Positions 8,683-17,261 of a stretch of DNA of 64,000 nt are shown one piece after another. The stretch is from positions 62,001 to 126,000 of the forward strand of contig JBFHIJ010000003.1 in NCBI GenBank assembly GCA_041596515.1. Direction: 5' to 3'. The notes beneath the pieces are model-generated. The model saw only the letters and a list, made by a program, of their open reading frames with translations. It ran no database searches and was not told where the DNA came from. The position numbers and the translations under genes were made by a program. This DNA is from JBFHIJ01 sp041596515 (GTDB lineage Bacteria; Bacteroidota; Ignavibacteria; Kapaibacteriales; UBA2268). Every line of letters starts with the position of its first letter. Within the stretch, counting starts at the first letter, position 1.

Positions 8683-9380
8683 TGACGATTTTCACAGTCA
8701 CATCTAAGCGTTTCCCGGAATTATATTACTTTGATAAAGAGCCTGCTCTTTTAGATGATATTGTAAATGAAGTAGTACATGATTATAATATTCCAAAGGA
8801 GAATATCTTCATTGGTGGCATTTCATCAAGTGGTACCAGAGCGCTCCGTTTTGCGCAATATTGCAATGAGGGCAAATCTAAATATGATACTAAAATTCGA
8901 GGAGTCTTTTCAGTGGACTCACCTCTCGATTTAGAAAGGTTTTACTATTCTGCTCTTAACCACAGAAAATATTTTAAAGCCGGAATGCTCTATGAGGCTA
9001 ATCTGATTTTGGAAATGTTTCCTAAGTATATAGGCACACCTGAGAATAATTTGGATGTTTACCGCAAAATGTCCGTTCACTCACACACAGACACTACACC
9101 GGGCAATGCAAAGTATTACTTAAATACTTCGATTATTATGTTCCATGAGCCAGATATAGACTGGTGGATTAAAGAAAGAGGTGCAGGCTACTATGATATA
9201 AATTCCTTTGACATTGCGGGTTTTGTAAATAAACAAATCAGTAACGGCAACACAGATATTGAATTAGTCACAACGTCTGATAAGGGATTCGATCGCGAAG
9301 GGAATAGGAAATGCCACTCATGGACAATAGTGGATGAAGCTTATCTGATTAGATGGATGGTAGAAAGAATGGAGAAATAG
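8682..9380 (+). CDS. Exported esterase-like protein, catalytic C-terminal part
   Basis: 232-aa frame holding the main part of an alpha/beta-hydrolase-like domain: a likely nucleophile elbow in IFIGGISSSGTRAL, an HEPDIDWW segment and a C-terminal HSWTIVD carrying the probable catalytic His. It has no signal peptide of its own and starts mid-domain; the frame is open back to 8628, upstream of its ATG, joining the preceding ORF which supplies the signal peptide. AAGAGGG before the ATG could allow coupled re-initiation. Most likely this is one secreted hydrolase gene split by a -1 frame change. Substrate unknown. Confidence 0.7.
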   Translation: MTIFTVTSKRFPELYYFDKEPALLDDIVNEVVHDYNIPKENIFIGGISSSGTRALRFAQYCNEGKSKYDTKIRGVFSVDSPLDLERFYYSALNHRKYFKAGMLYEANLILEMFPKYIGTPENNLDVYRKMSVHSHTDTTPGNAKYYLNTSIIMFHEPDIDWWIKERGAGYYDINSFDIAGFVNKQISNGNTDIELVTTSDKGFDREGNRKCHSWTIVDEAYLIRWMVERMEK

Positions 9381-9415
9381 AAAAACACAGAGTTTATTTT
9401 ACACTGCACAAAAAA

Positions 9416-9441
9416 AAGTCTCGATAAATTTGTCGAGACTT
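9416..9441. terminator. Bidirectional intrinsic terminator between convergent genes
   Basis: AAGTCTCGA / TCGAGACTT, a perfect 9-bp stem with an 8-nt loop, with A-run upstream and T-run downstream. It sits between the plus-strand hydrolase and the minus-strand eight-gene run and can serve both. Confidence 0.88.
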
Positions 9442-9477
9442 TTCAATACAAAAATATTTTGGTATTTATTGATATAT

Positions 9478-10599
9478 TTATAGCCAATCTTCGCCGTGGT
9501 CTTCACGTATTTTTTCTACCTGCTTTTTAACATCCTGCACTCTGTCTTTAGGGCAAATCATCAAAGCATCGCCCGTATCCACTACCACAATATTGTCAAG
9601 TCCAAGGATAGATATCAGCTTCGTATTACCACTCTCATTAAGTATTATAGAGTCTTTTGTATCAATTGTAGAAACGCGACCTAAGCAGATATTATTATCT
9701 TTATCTGCCTCATGAGTCCTATGAAGGCTATCCCACGAACCAATATCATCCCAGCTAAAATCAGCTTTGGCTACAGAAACACTATCTGCTTTTTCCATCA
9801 ATCCAAAATCAATAGAGATATTTGGAAAAGCTTTAAATATTTTATCAAGGTTGCCTATCAAATCATCGTGAAAGTGAGTGGTGCGATGGATTAGTCTTTC
9901 TTGCATCTTAGGGATTTGTTCACCAATTTCAGGTAAATGCTTTGCTAACTGTTCATTAAAATAATCCAATCGCCAAAAAAACATACCACTGTTCCAAAGG
10001 AAATTGCCTGCCTCGAGGAACTCCTGGGCAGTTTGTTTGTTTGGCTTTTCTCTAAAGCGTTTCACGGGTTTTATTTTTTCAGATGGGTCAAATATTTTAT
10101 CAACTTCTATGTATCCATAACCTGTTTCAGGGCGAGAAGGAGTAATCCCGATAGTGCAAATAGTCTTATTTCGCTCTACAAATTCTAATGCTGACTTAAC
10201 TGTAGACACAAACCCATCAGTAGGATAAATTCTTTGGTCGGCAGTTAGCACTGATACAGAAATTTCTTCAGATTTATATCCTTCATCTTCGTAGCGAGCT
10301 GAAATAAAAGCAGATGCCAACGCTAAGCAAGGAGCGGTATTTCTTTTCATAGGTTCAGCGACAATGTTCTGAGGGGGAAGCTCAGGCAAAGCATTCCTTA
10401 ATGGCTCTAAAAGCATATAGCCGGTTATGATAAAGATATCTTCAGGAGGTATAAGGTCTTTTATCCTATCTATAGATTCCTGAATCATACTTCTGTCTTT
10501 CGAGTTAAGATTAAGAAGCTGTTTCGGTTTTCTTTTCCTTGAGAGAGGCCAAAATCTTTCGCCGGATCCGCCTGCCATAATAACTGCAACTCTTTTCAT
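9478..10599 (-). CDS. manC: Mannose-1-phosphate guanylyltransferase
   Basis: Makes GDP-mannose from mannose-1-phosphate and GTP, a precursor for surface polysaccharide and glycoprotein sugars. The nucleotide-binding signature GGSGERFWPLSRKRKPKQ is at residues 10-27; SVLTADQRI (the xDH-like metal site), GYGYIEVDK and FLWNSGMFFW follow, as in ManC/CpsB. The 373-aa protein lacks the C-terminal mannose-6-phosphate isomerase cupin found in bifunctional enzymes. I use the ATG at 10599; an in-frame TTG at 10617 gives six extra non-conserved residues. Last gene of the minus-strand run, 33 bases after the sigma-54 activator. A phosphohexomutase that could supply its substrate lies at 26.8-28.2 kb. Confidence 0.92.
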   Translation of the reverse strand: MKRVAVIMAGGSGERFWPLSRKRKPKQLLNLNSKDRSMIQESIDRIKDLIPPEDIFIITGYMLLEPLRNALPELPPQNIVAEPMKRNTAPCLALASAFISARYEDEGYKSEEISVSVLTADQRIYPTDGFVSTVKSALEFVERNKTICTIGITPSRPETGYGYIEVDKIFDPSEKIKPVKRFREKPNKQTAQEFLEAGNFLWNSGMFFWRLDYFNEQLAKHLPEIGEQIPKMQERLIHRTTHFHDDLIGNLDKIFKAFPNISIDFGLMEKADSVSVAKADFSWDDIGSWDSLHRTHEADKDNNICLGRVSTIDTKDSIILNESGNTKLISILGLDNIVVVDTGDALMICPKDRVQDVKKQVEKIREDHGEDWL

Positions 10600-10632
10600 A
10601 TCATATCCGTAAATCAATTATTTTTTAGTTTA

Positions 10633-11844
10633 TTAGTTGAGTTCGTATTCTGTAATTTTTCGGTATAGTGTTCTTTCACTTATGCCAAGCTCTTTTGCAG
10701 CGTTGCGCCTAATGCCATGATTCCTTTCAAGAGCTTTTTCTATCATAATTTTTTCTATTTCGCTAATAGTCTTATTTTCTAGTTCATCCATAGAATTTTC
10801 CGTCTGCATCAAAGGTTCATCGTACCGGTAAATCAATTCATTTTCTTTGTCTTTAAGTATAGCTATCTCATCATACAAACCATTAATCGAGCGTTTAACA
10901 TCGCTGACATCAGCCTTAAGCTCTAATAAAGTTCTAAAAATAAGTCCAAGTTCAAGGTTAGTCTTGTCTTCTTCTTTTTTATCTACATAGACAAGAGCAT
11001 TGTTATTTGATATAGGTAATAATTTATGTTCGGGCAAAGCCGCCGGAATATATTTTTTTAAAATATCGGGTGTGATGAAATCTCCTTTTTCCAGGGTTAC
11101 CATCGTCTCTGCCATATTCCGCAACTCGCGAGTGTTACCCGACCAATGCAGACTTTTTAATATATTTAACGCATCGGCAGAAATACCCTGATAATCTATT
11201 CCGTTTTTGCGAGTAACTTTTTCAGCAAAGAAATCAAATAGAGCAGGAATATCTTCGGCATGTTCTCTTAATGCAGGTAGTTCGATATGAACTGAATTAA
11301 GTCGATAGTATAAATCACGTCTGAAGTCTCCCTTTTCTACCTGTTCATCCAAATTGCGATTAGTAGCAGCTATCACTCTTACATTTATCTGTCGAATATC
11401 TGATGAGCCAAGCCTCGAAAATTCACCTGATTCCAGCACTCTTAAGAGCTTTACCTGAGTTCCCAGAGGAATGTCTCCTAACTCATCCAAAAAGATAGTA
11501 CCATTATGAGCAGATTCGAAAAAGCCCAATCTTTGATCTGTAGCGCCTGTAAACGCACCTCTTTCATGACCAAAAAGCTCAGACTCGAGTAGTGTCTCCG
11601 GAATAGCTGCACAGTTTACAGAAATGAAAGGCTTACTTTTTCTTTTGCTTAAAGTGTGGATTGCATTTGCAAATACTTCTTTGCCGGTTCCGGTTTCGCC
11701 GGTAATTAGCACAGTCAAATCAGTAGGAGCAGCTTGCATTAATTTATCAATAACTCTTTTCATTGGAGCAGAATCACCAATGATACCATATCTAAGTTGC
11801 ATAAGCTTATTTACATCTTTTTCTATCTTGCTGCCGAAAACCAT
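10633..11844 (-). CDS. Sigma-54-dependent transcriptional activator (AAA+ and Fis HTH)
   Basis: Enhancer-binding activator of RNA polymerase-sigma54. The AAA+ domain begins almost at the N-terminus: Walker A GETGTGKE (49-56), the sigma54-contact loop GAFTGA (96-101), Walker B GTIFLDELGD (115-124), and RRDLYYRLN further on. A variable linker (~290-360) leads to a Fis-type helix-turn-helix with RRNAAKELGISERTLYRK at the end. There is no receiver, GAF or PAS domain, so activity is probably set by protein partners or by expression level. Spaced 13 bases after the rhodanese gene. Target operon unknown. Confidence 0.93.
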   Translation of the reverse strand: MVFGSKIEKDVNKLMQLRYGIIGDSAPMKRVIDKLMQAAPTDLTVLITGETGTGKEVFANAIHTLSKRKSKPFISVNCAAIPETLLESELFGHERGAFTGATDQRLGFFESAHNGTIFLDELGDIPLGTQVKLLRVLESGEFSRLGSSDIRQINVRVIAATNRNLDEQVEKGDFRRDLYYRLNSVHIELPALREHAEDIPALFDFFAEKVTRKNGIDYQGISADALNILKSLHWSGNTRELRNMAETMVTLEKGDFITPDILKKYIPAALPEHKLLPISNNNALVYVDKKEEDKTNLELGLIFRTLLELKADVSDVKRSINGLYDEIAILKDKENELIYRYDEPLMQTENSMDELENKTISEIEKIMIEKALERNHGIRRNAAKELGISERTLYRKITEYELN

Positions 11845-11857
11845 ATCTAATCTGTGA

Positions 11858-12367
11858 TTATTGAATATTTTGTTTCTTTACCCATTCTTCCCAGCCACCA
11901 ATATATAGAAAGATTTTTTCTATACCTATTTCTTCTAATGTTTCAGCTACTATATGGCTTAAATCACAAGCGCCACCGTCGCAATATACCACTATTGTCT
12001 TATCATAGGGCACTTCTTGAAGTGCCATTAGGATTCTATCCGAATCCCAATAAGGATAAATATTAATAGCATCTCCGATATGAGCCTCTTCATACATTTC
12101 TTCTAGTCTGGCATCGATTATGAAGAAATCAGGATTATCCACAATTTTAAGCATTTGATTATAATTGACTTCAAGTAGTTCGCCTGCCTTTGCATCAGGT
12201 AGATTAGGGTTGCTTTTGGCATTTGAAAAAAGAGTAGTATCGGGAACTCCTTTATCTTTTGGTGTCCAAGAAAGAGCCTTTCCATCCGGCAATATAGAAT
12301 TATAAGAAAAGCCAATTAGTATGGCTATCCCAATAATTATCATAGATTCGGTTATAACTTTTTTCAT
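11858..12367 (-). CDS. Membrane-anchored rhodanese-like protein
   Basis: 169-aa protein with one N-terminal transmembrane helix (residues ~8-24) and a single rhodanese domain facing the periplasm (~65-165): FFIIDARLEEMYEEAHIGDAIN at the CH2A-like site and the active-site loop YCDGGACD with Cys129 (second Cys134), followed by GGWEEWVKK. It may carry sulfur or persulfide across redox partners; the true acceptor is unknown. It lies 2 bases after the J-domain gene and 13 before the sigma-54 activator, so all are likely co-transcribed. Confidence 0.85.
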   Translation of the reverse strand: MKKVITESMIIIGIAILIGFSYNSILPDGKALSWTPKDKGVPDTTLFSNAKSNPNLPDAKAGELLEVNYNQMLKIVDNPDFFIIDARLEEMYEEAHIGDAINIYPYWDSDRILMALQEVPYDKTIVVYCDGGACDLSHIVAETLEEIGIEKIFLYIGGWEEWVKKQNIQ

Positions 12368-12369
12368 AT

Positions 12370-12783
12370 CTATTTTGAGTATTTTTCTTTAAAATAGTTG
12401 AATGCAACATTAATTGAAGCTGTTTTTCGAGCTGCTAAATCTTGCAATTCTTTACCTAACGCAGCTACTTTATCAGGATGATATTCTTTAATCTTTTGCT
12501 TATAAGCAAGTTTTACTTCATCAAAGGATGCGTTTGTTGAAACATCCAATATCTTAGATGCTAAAAATATATCCATTTTTTTAGAAGCATCAAAGCTTTC
12601 TTCTCTAGATTGCTTATTTTCTTTCTCGAAATCTTCTTTTTCTGCTTTTTTTAGCTCCTCTATTGCTCTCTTTAACTCTTCTTCTTCCGATTTAGAATCA
12701 AGGAAGCTTGCAGAAAAATCTTCCTTAGTATCCGAAAATTTTGCTTTTGCAATTCTGCTTATTCTGTTAAAAATTTGGCCCAT
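12370..12783 (-). CDS. C-terminal J-domain protein
   Basis: 137-aa cytosolic protein with an unusual layout: a highly charged, helical N-terminal half (Glu/Lys-rich, ~25-65) followed by a C-terminal J domain (~73-137) with the essential HPD motif at 102-104 (KEYHPDKV). It should stimulate a DnaK-type ATPase. J-domains are more often N-terminal; here the layout resembles the TerB-DnaJ/DjlA type, but without a TerB or transmembrane part. It follows mntP by 68 bases. Confidence 0.85.
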   Translation of the reverse strand: MGQIFNRISRIAKAKFSDTKEDFSASFLDSKSEEEELKRAIEELKKAEKEDFEKENKQSREESFDASKKMDIFLASKILDVSTNASFDEVKLAYKQKIKEYHPDKVAALGKELQDLAARKTASINVAFNYFKEKYSK

Positions 12784-12851
12784 CTTCTTTTTACCACGCT
12801 AAGAAATTAGTATGTATTATGATAGTTACGTTTATAAGAATGATAAAGTTG

Positions 12852-13418
12852 CTAAAAAAGTTCTAAATGATTGATAACAATCTCTGCACCAATTATAAAT
12901 AGCACAATGCCACCTATTATAACCATTTTATCGCCAAATTTGGAAGAAAATACTTCCCCGGCTCTAATGCCTATTAAGGACATAATAGCTGCCACTAAAC
13001 CAATAATAATACTTGGGAAAATAATATTTCCATCAAGCACACCTATGCTAAACCCAACTGCAAGTGCATCAATGCTTGTGCCAACTGACAATGCAATTAG
13101 AGACCATCCTTTTGATATGTCTTTATTGATTCTATCTGTCTCACCACTTATGCCATCGTATATCATTTTACCACCTATTCCGGAAAGCAAAATAAAGGCA
13201 ACCCAATGGTCATAGTCTTTGATATATTCGACAACGGTAGCGCCTGCAAACCAACCCAAGACCGGCATCAGTGCCTGGAACAAACCAAAATGAAAAGAGA
13301 GTCTGAATTTTTGCCTTGCAGTGGCTTTTTTAAAATAAGAGCCTGCTGCTATAGATACGGCGCAGGCATCCAGAGCCAAAGAGAAGGCTATGAGTATTAT
13401 TATAAACAAATCAGTCAT
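12852..13418 (-). CDS. mntP: MntP-family manganese efflux pump
   Basis: 188-aa six-helix inner-membrane protein, two DUF204 repeats, matching MntP. The conserved intramembrane acidic motif occurs in both halves: SLALDACAVSIAAG near the start and GTSIDALAVGFSIG in the second half. It exports Mn2+ when the cation is in excess. I chose ATG 13418 over the TTG directly upstream. The gene is 18 bases downstream of the patatin-BamA gene, leaving no room for a Mn riboswitch, so it is probably read from the operon promoter. Confidence 0.92.
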   Translation of the reverse strand: MTDLFIIILIAFSLALDACAVSIAAGSYFKKATARQKFRLSFHFGLFQALMPVLGWFAGATVVEYIKDYDHWVAFILLSGIGGKMIYDGISGETDRINKDISKGWSLIALSVGTSIDALAVGFSIGVLDGNIIFPSIIIGLVAAIMSLIGIRAGEVFSSKFGDKMVIIGGIVLFIIGAEIVINHLELF

Positions 13419-13439
13419 CAAGCAAAATCCTAAATGATA

Positions 13440-15890
13440 TTATATCTTTTTCCCGATACTAAAATAAAATAAAGTCGGGCCTTTTACAACGCCATTAGGA
13501 TTTTCTCGGAAATAAAAACTTTTACCCACAGTAAAAGAAGCGGGGCCAATGGGGGTGTCAAAAGACAAATCGATACCGATACCATGCTTGAAATTATCAA
13601 GTTTCATCTCCTCCGGAACTGACCAAATACTTCCTATATCATATCGGAGAGACAAATAAGTGTCAAAGATAATATCAATAGGTGATTTGATTCTATACTT
13701 TAAAGTAGCAGCTAATAACTGTCGCCCACGCTGTTCCTGTTCTCTCAGCCCGGAAAAATCATTCTGACCACCGAGTTCGAACATTTCTGCAACAGGAAGA
13801 GTCTTATCTGCAATGCCAAATCTAACTTCCGGCTCTATAGTATGGACGCCCCATGAATAAACTGCAGAGTTTTCTACGCTGACTTTTGAGAAAGAAACCT
13901 GATCTTCTGTAGGTAAAAAAGTGGTTTCTAAAGATAAATTTAAATAGTGGCCTTTAGTTGGGAAATCAATATTGTCTCTATTGTCGAATAGCGTACCTAT
14001 GTTAATAGTTGAAATAGAGATATAGTCCGGTTTAATGTCCATTGTATCTAAATACGACCTTTGCCGCTCAAATTTTGTGGCTACTCCTACAAAGCCATTT
14101 TTATCAATCTGTGTGCCGATTGAAGCTAAAAAGCCAAAGCGATGCTCAATTGTTGTGTGCCCTGTGACACTCTCATAACTGAACTTCTGATTTTGCTCTG
14201 AATTATAGAAGTTATTATATTTGCGATTTTCCGTATAAGCAGATAAATTCATACTAAGTAATGTATTCCAGATTCTTGGATTATCGAAAGCAATACGGTA
14301 ATCAAAATCTTTATTGCCAACGGTTATATCAGAATGAAATACAAATCCTAAATTTAGTAGATTTAAATATCTGAAACTGGAAGATACTTGAGTATTCCTT
14401 TCATTGTCTACTCTGCCGCTTAATGTTAGATTTTGTCTCGGCTTTTTACGGACAGTGATAACAATATCGGCACCCTTGGCATCCTTAGATCTTTTGGCAT
14501 CAAGCACAACATAGTCAAATAGCTCGTTAGTAATCAGGTTCCGCCAGGCAACGTTTAACAACTTAGAACTGACAATATTTCCTTCCTTGAAAGGGATATC
14601 TCTATAAACTAAAAAATCTTTTGTGCTATGATTGCCAATAATCTCTATTTTATTTATAACGCCTGGATCAACTTCAATTTTAAGTGTCTTTTCGTCATCC
14701 TGCCAAAATGCTCTAAAAACAGATGCAAATGAAAAGTCTTTTTCTCTGCAAAGTTTCAATACTTTTTCAGTAATCTGTCTGTATAACTCTATTGTAAAAG
14801 GCATATCGTAAAATTCTGAAAAGTTTTCTGATTTAAAGAGTTCGCTATCAGAACATCCGAGAACTTCAATCTTACGAATTTTATCATAATGAGAGTTATC
14901 ATCTTTAGCAGTTTGTCTAATTTTACTTAATATCTGAGGCATTTGCTTCATTGCCTCTTGATAGCCAATATCTACAAGCGTGTCAAGATTTGTGAAATCT
15001 AAGCTATTATGGAAGTCAATAGGAGGTCTAATCATAATATCCGCATCATTCGAAGCGGAGTCGCTAAACACCTTCATCGCCACAGAAATAGACTGATCTG
15101 CAAGATTCCAAGCGTTATTGAGTTCATTAGGGCTATGTAACGGCGAAATAGTATTGACAGTAATAGTCAAATCAGGATTAAATACTTTGGCGTGACTAAT
15201 TGGTATATTTGAGAGGATACCGCCGTCAACTAAAATCATAGAGTCTATCCTTACCGGCGAGAACCTAAGCGGAACGGCTGAGCTAGCTTCTACGGCAGAA
15301 ACAATATCGCCGTTTTCTAAAGCGACGGACTTGCCCGATACTAAATCAGTTGCTATTGCTCTAAAAACATATTTCAAATTGTTGAAATTTCCATCGCTAT
15401 GGTATAAAGCATTCCAAAATAAAGTTTGTAGGAACTCTCTGTATTTTTCACTGCCACCCACTGCCTCCGGCACTACTAAATCCCAGTCTTCAAAGTATAA
15501 AGTAATAACACTTCTATCTTCTATTTTTTTTTGATCCAAAAATAAATCTTTACGATTTGAATTGTCTGTGAGAGATCTTATATCTTCCCAGTCAGCATTG
15601 CATATTATAGAGTCCAAATCATCTGCGGTATAGCCTGAAGCATATAATGCACCTACAATAGAACCTATACTGGTGCCAACCACATACTTCGGGTAAATTC
15701 CATTTTCTTCCAAAGCTTTTAGTACTCCTATCTGAGCAGCACCTCGAGAACCACCACCACTTAGCACATAAGCTATTTTAAACTCACCTTTACCGGTTCT
15801 TAGGAAATACTCTTCAATTGGAATATTTGCAGACTTAAGCGGTGAAAGACCTATTAGAAAACAAATCAATATTTTAAGCACTTTGAACAT
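13440..15890 (-). CDS. Patatin-like phospholipase fused to BamA-type barrel
   Basis: 816-aa type Vd autotransporter-like protein (PlpD family). After a signal peptide (residues 1-20) comes a patatin lipase domain with glycine-rich oxyanion loop GGGSRG (45-50), nucleophile Ser74 in GTSIGS and the dyad Asp222 in VDGG. A POTRA-like segment lies at about 395-475, then a BamA/Omp85 beta-barrel to the end (~485-816) with GGQNDFSGLREQEQRGRQ, the typical latch-loop region. Predicted function: surface-exposed or secreted phospholipase A. It starts in a 1-base overlap with the acylphosphatase stop (TAATG). Confidence 0.92.
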   Translation of the reverse strand: MFKVLKILICFLIGLSPLKSANIPIEEYFLRTGKGEFKIAYVLSGGGSRGAAQIGVLKALEENGIYPKYVVGTSIGSIVGALYASGYTADDLDSIICNADWEDIRSLTDNSNRKDLFLDQKKIEDRSVITLYFEDWDLVVPEAVGGSEKYREFLQTLFWNALYHSDGNFNNLKYVFRAIATDLVSGKSVALENGDIVSAVEASSAVPLRFSPVRIDSMILVDGGILSNIPISHAKVFNPDLTITVNTISPLHSPNELNNAWNLADQSISVAMKVFSDSASNDADIMIRPPIDFHNSLDFTNLDTLVDIGYQEAMKQMPQILSKIRQTAKDDNSHYDKIRKIEVLGCSDSELFKSENFSEFYDMPFTIELYRQITEKVLKLCREKDFSFASVFRAFWQDDEKTLKIEVDPGVINKIEIIGNHSTKDFLVYRDIPFKEGNIVSSKLLNVAWRNLITNELFDYVVLDAKRSKDAKGADIVITVRKKPRQNLTLSGRVDNERNTQVSSSFRYLNLLNLGFVFHSDITVGNKDFDYRIAFDNPRIWNTLLSMNLSAYTENRKYNNFYNSEQNQKFSYESVTGHTTIEHRFGFLASIGTQIDKNGFVGVATKFERQRSYLDTMDIKPDYISISTINIGTLFDNRDNIDFPTKGHYLNLSLETTFLPTEDQVSFSKVSVENSAVYSWGVHTIEPEVRFGIADKTLPVAEMFELGGQNDFSGLREQEQRGRQLLAATLKYRIKSPIDIIFDTYLSLRYDIGSIWSVPEEMKLDNFKHGIGIDLSFDTPIGPASFTVGKSFYFRENPNGVVKGPTLFYFSIGKKI

Positions 15891-16159
15891 TAGCGTCTGT
15901 CAAATCCTGAAAACTGAATTTCTGAGTTTAAATATTCTATAGTGCATTGATCCACTTGGCTCCTCTCAGGGCCTGATTTGAGGAATTCATGCAGTCGCTC
16001 AATACTGGTTTGCTCGCCATTGGCGAAAACCTCAACACTTCCGTCCATCATGTTCTTTGCATAGCCTGTTAGTCCCAAGGACTTTGCATGTCTTACCGTA
16101 AAAAAACGAAAACCGACTCCTTGCACGAGTCCTCTTACTTCAAATTTTGCAATTGGCAT
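15890..16159 (-). CDS. acyP: Acylphosphatase
   Basis: 89-aa acylphosphatase that hydrolyses carboxyl-phosphate bonds. GLVQGVGFRFFT carries the catalytic Arg18, and GYAKNMMDGSVEVFANG carries Asn36; both are intact. Normal family length. It begins 14 bases after the DJ-1-family gene and its TAA overlaps the ATG of the phospholipase gene. Cytosolic. Confidence 0.93.
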   Translation of the reverse strand: MPIAKFEVRGLVQGVGFRFFTVRHAKSLGLTGYAKNMMDGSVEVFANGEQTSIERLHEFLKSGPERSQVDQCTIEYLNSEIQFSGFDRR

Positions 16160-16173
16160 TTTTTGACCTTTTG

Positions 16174-16734
16174 TTAGTTTCTCTCGTAAACAATTCCTGT
16201 GGCTATTTCATCAGCTTTCTCTTTAGAAAAAAGCTGTTCGATAATCATTAAAGCGAAATCAAAAGCATTGCCTGCACCTCTGCCGGTAATCATCTTACCA
16301 GCAATTACTACCGGGCTATTGTCTTTGTATTCACCATATAAAATTTTATCTTTAACAGAAGGGTGTGAGGTAATCTCAGCATTCTTCGCGATAAATTTAT
16401 GATCTGAAAAAATCATAGGAGCTGCACAAATCGCACCAAAATATCTATTCTCTTTAATGTGTTTTTCGAGTATATCAATAAAAAAACTGTTTTTAGTTAA
16501 ATTTTCAGTCCCACCAAGACCGCCGGGAATAAATATGGCATCCCAGTTTTCATCCATGTCCAAATCATCTATTAAAACATCGGGTAGGATTTTAATACCT
16601 CTGGAGCATACTACAATCTCTTTATCACCAGCAATTACTACCTCTGCACCTGCTCTGCGAAGCATATCTGCAATGATAGCAAATTCCATTTCTTCAGTAC
16701 CTTTTGCAATCGGCACGAGAATCTTTATTTTCAT
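16174..16734 (-). CDS. DJ-1/PfpI-family protein
   Basis: 186-aa DJ-1/ThiJ/PfpI superfamily protein close to the DJ-1 subgroup, with nucleophilic Cys103 in the elbow FGAICAAP, conserved acidic residues in the N-terminal KGTEEMEF and a TGRGAGNAFDFAL C-terminal segment. DJ-1 relatives are linked to repair of glyoxal-modified molecules and oxidative stress, but the exact activity of this one is uncertain. First gene of the minus-strand run that continues to 9478; its upstream intergenic space (16735-16924) presumably holds the operon promoter. Confidence 0.85.
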   Translation of the reverse strand: MKIKILVPIAKGTEEMEFAIIADMLRRAGAEVVIAGDKEIVVCSRGIKILPDVLIDDLDMDENWDAIFIPGGLGGTENLTKNSFFIDILEKHIKENRYFGAICAAPMIFSDHKFIAKNAEITSHPSVKDKILYGEYKDNSPVVIAGKMITGRGAGNAFDFALMIIEQLFSKEKADEIATGIVYERN

Positions 16735-16924
16735 AAATCTATGAAGGGTAAATGAGTAAATATATTTTCTGCAAGGTATATAATTTTATACTAAATATAA
16801 AGTATTTAGTGACTTTACGTGTAAAAGTCAGTATAATATATCTATCTAAATTCAGTTAAAACCATTGTAGCTCATGAGAACCTAAATTCTTCTTTGCAAC
16901 AATGATCATGCCTTATATATATAA

Positions 16925-17239
16925 TTATTGGATTACTTTTCGCATGATATTTTTGAATCTGGTTCCGCTAATAGGGTGGAAGGCAATTAGTTCTCCGTTA
17001 TACAATATATGAAAAGTTCCAAATGGAGAGAACTTAGGTAAATTATTTTCATCGAGGTTAACTACATTTGCTTGCAAATCAAATTCATTTATGGCGATTT
17101 TGCTTATATCACTCACGGCTTTGTTTGTATATGGGCACTGACAAGAGTAAAAAATATGAAGCCCTGTACTGTATTTATCAGGGATTGCTTCTATTCTACA
17201 CGTAGGTACCTGAGCTTTCTTATTTATAGTATATGACAC
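16925..17239 (-). CDS. YoaP-type C-terminal domain, separated from its acetyltransferase
   Basis: 104-aa frame whose centre, GLHIFYSCQCPYTNKAV, is the conserved core of the YoaP-like domain normally fused to the C-terminus of GNAT acetyltransferases. Only a GTG start (17239) is available, but the same frame is open further upstream, encoding NKINNGYELVSY, which links naturally onto the end of the preceding acetyltransferase (FVSIE). One extra base near 17262-17266 explains the break. I read this as the second half of one frameshifted gene. Confidence 0.6.
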   Translation of the reverse strand: MSYTINKKAQVPTCRIEAIPDKYSTGLHIFYSCQCPYTNKAVSDISKIAINEFDLQANVVNLDENNLPKFSPFGTFHILYNGELIAFHPISGTRFKNIMRKVIQ

Positions 17240-17261
17240 TAATTCATAACCATTATTTATC

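Noticed and set aside
13419..13439. Mn (yybP-ykoY) riboswitch for mntP
   Set aside because: Only 18 bases separate mntP from the upstream gene, too short for the motif.
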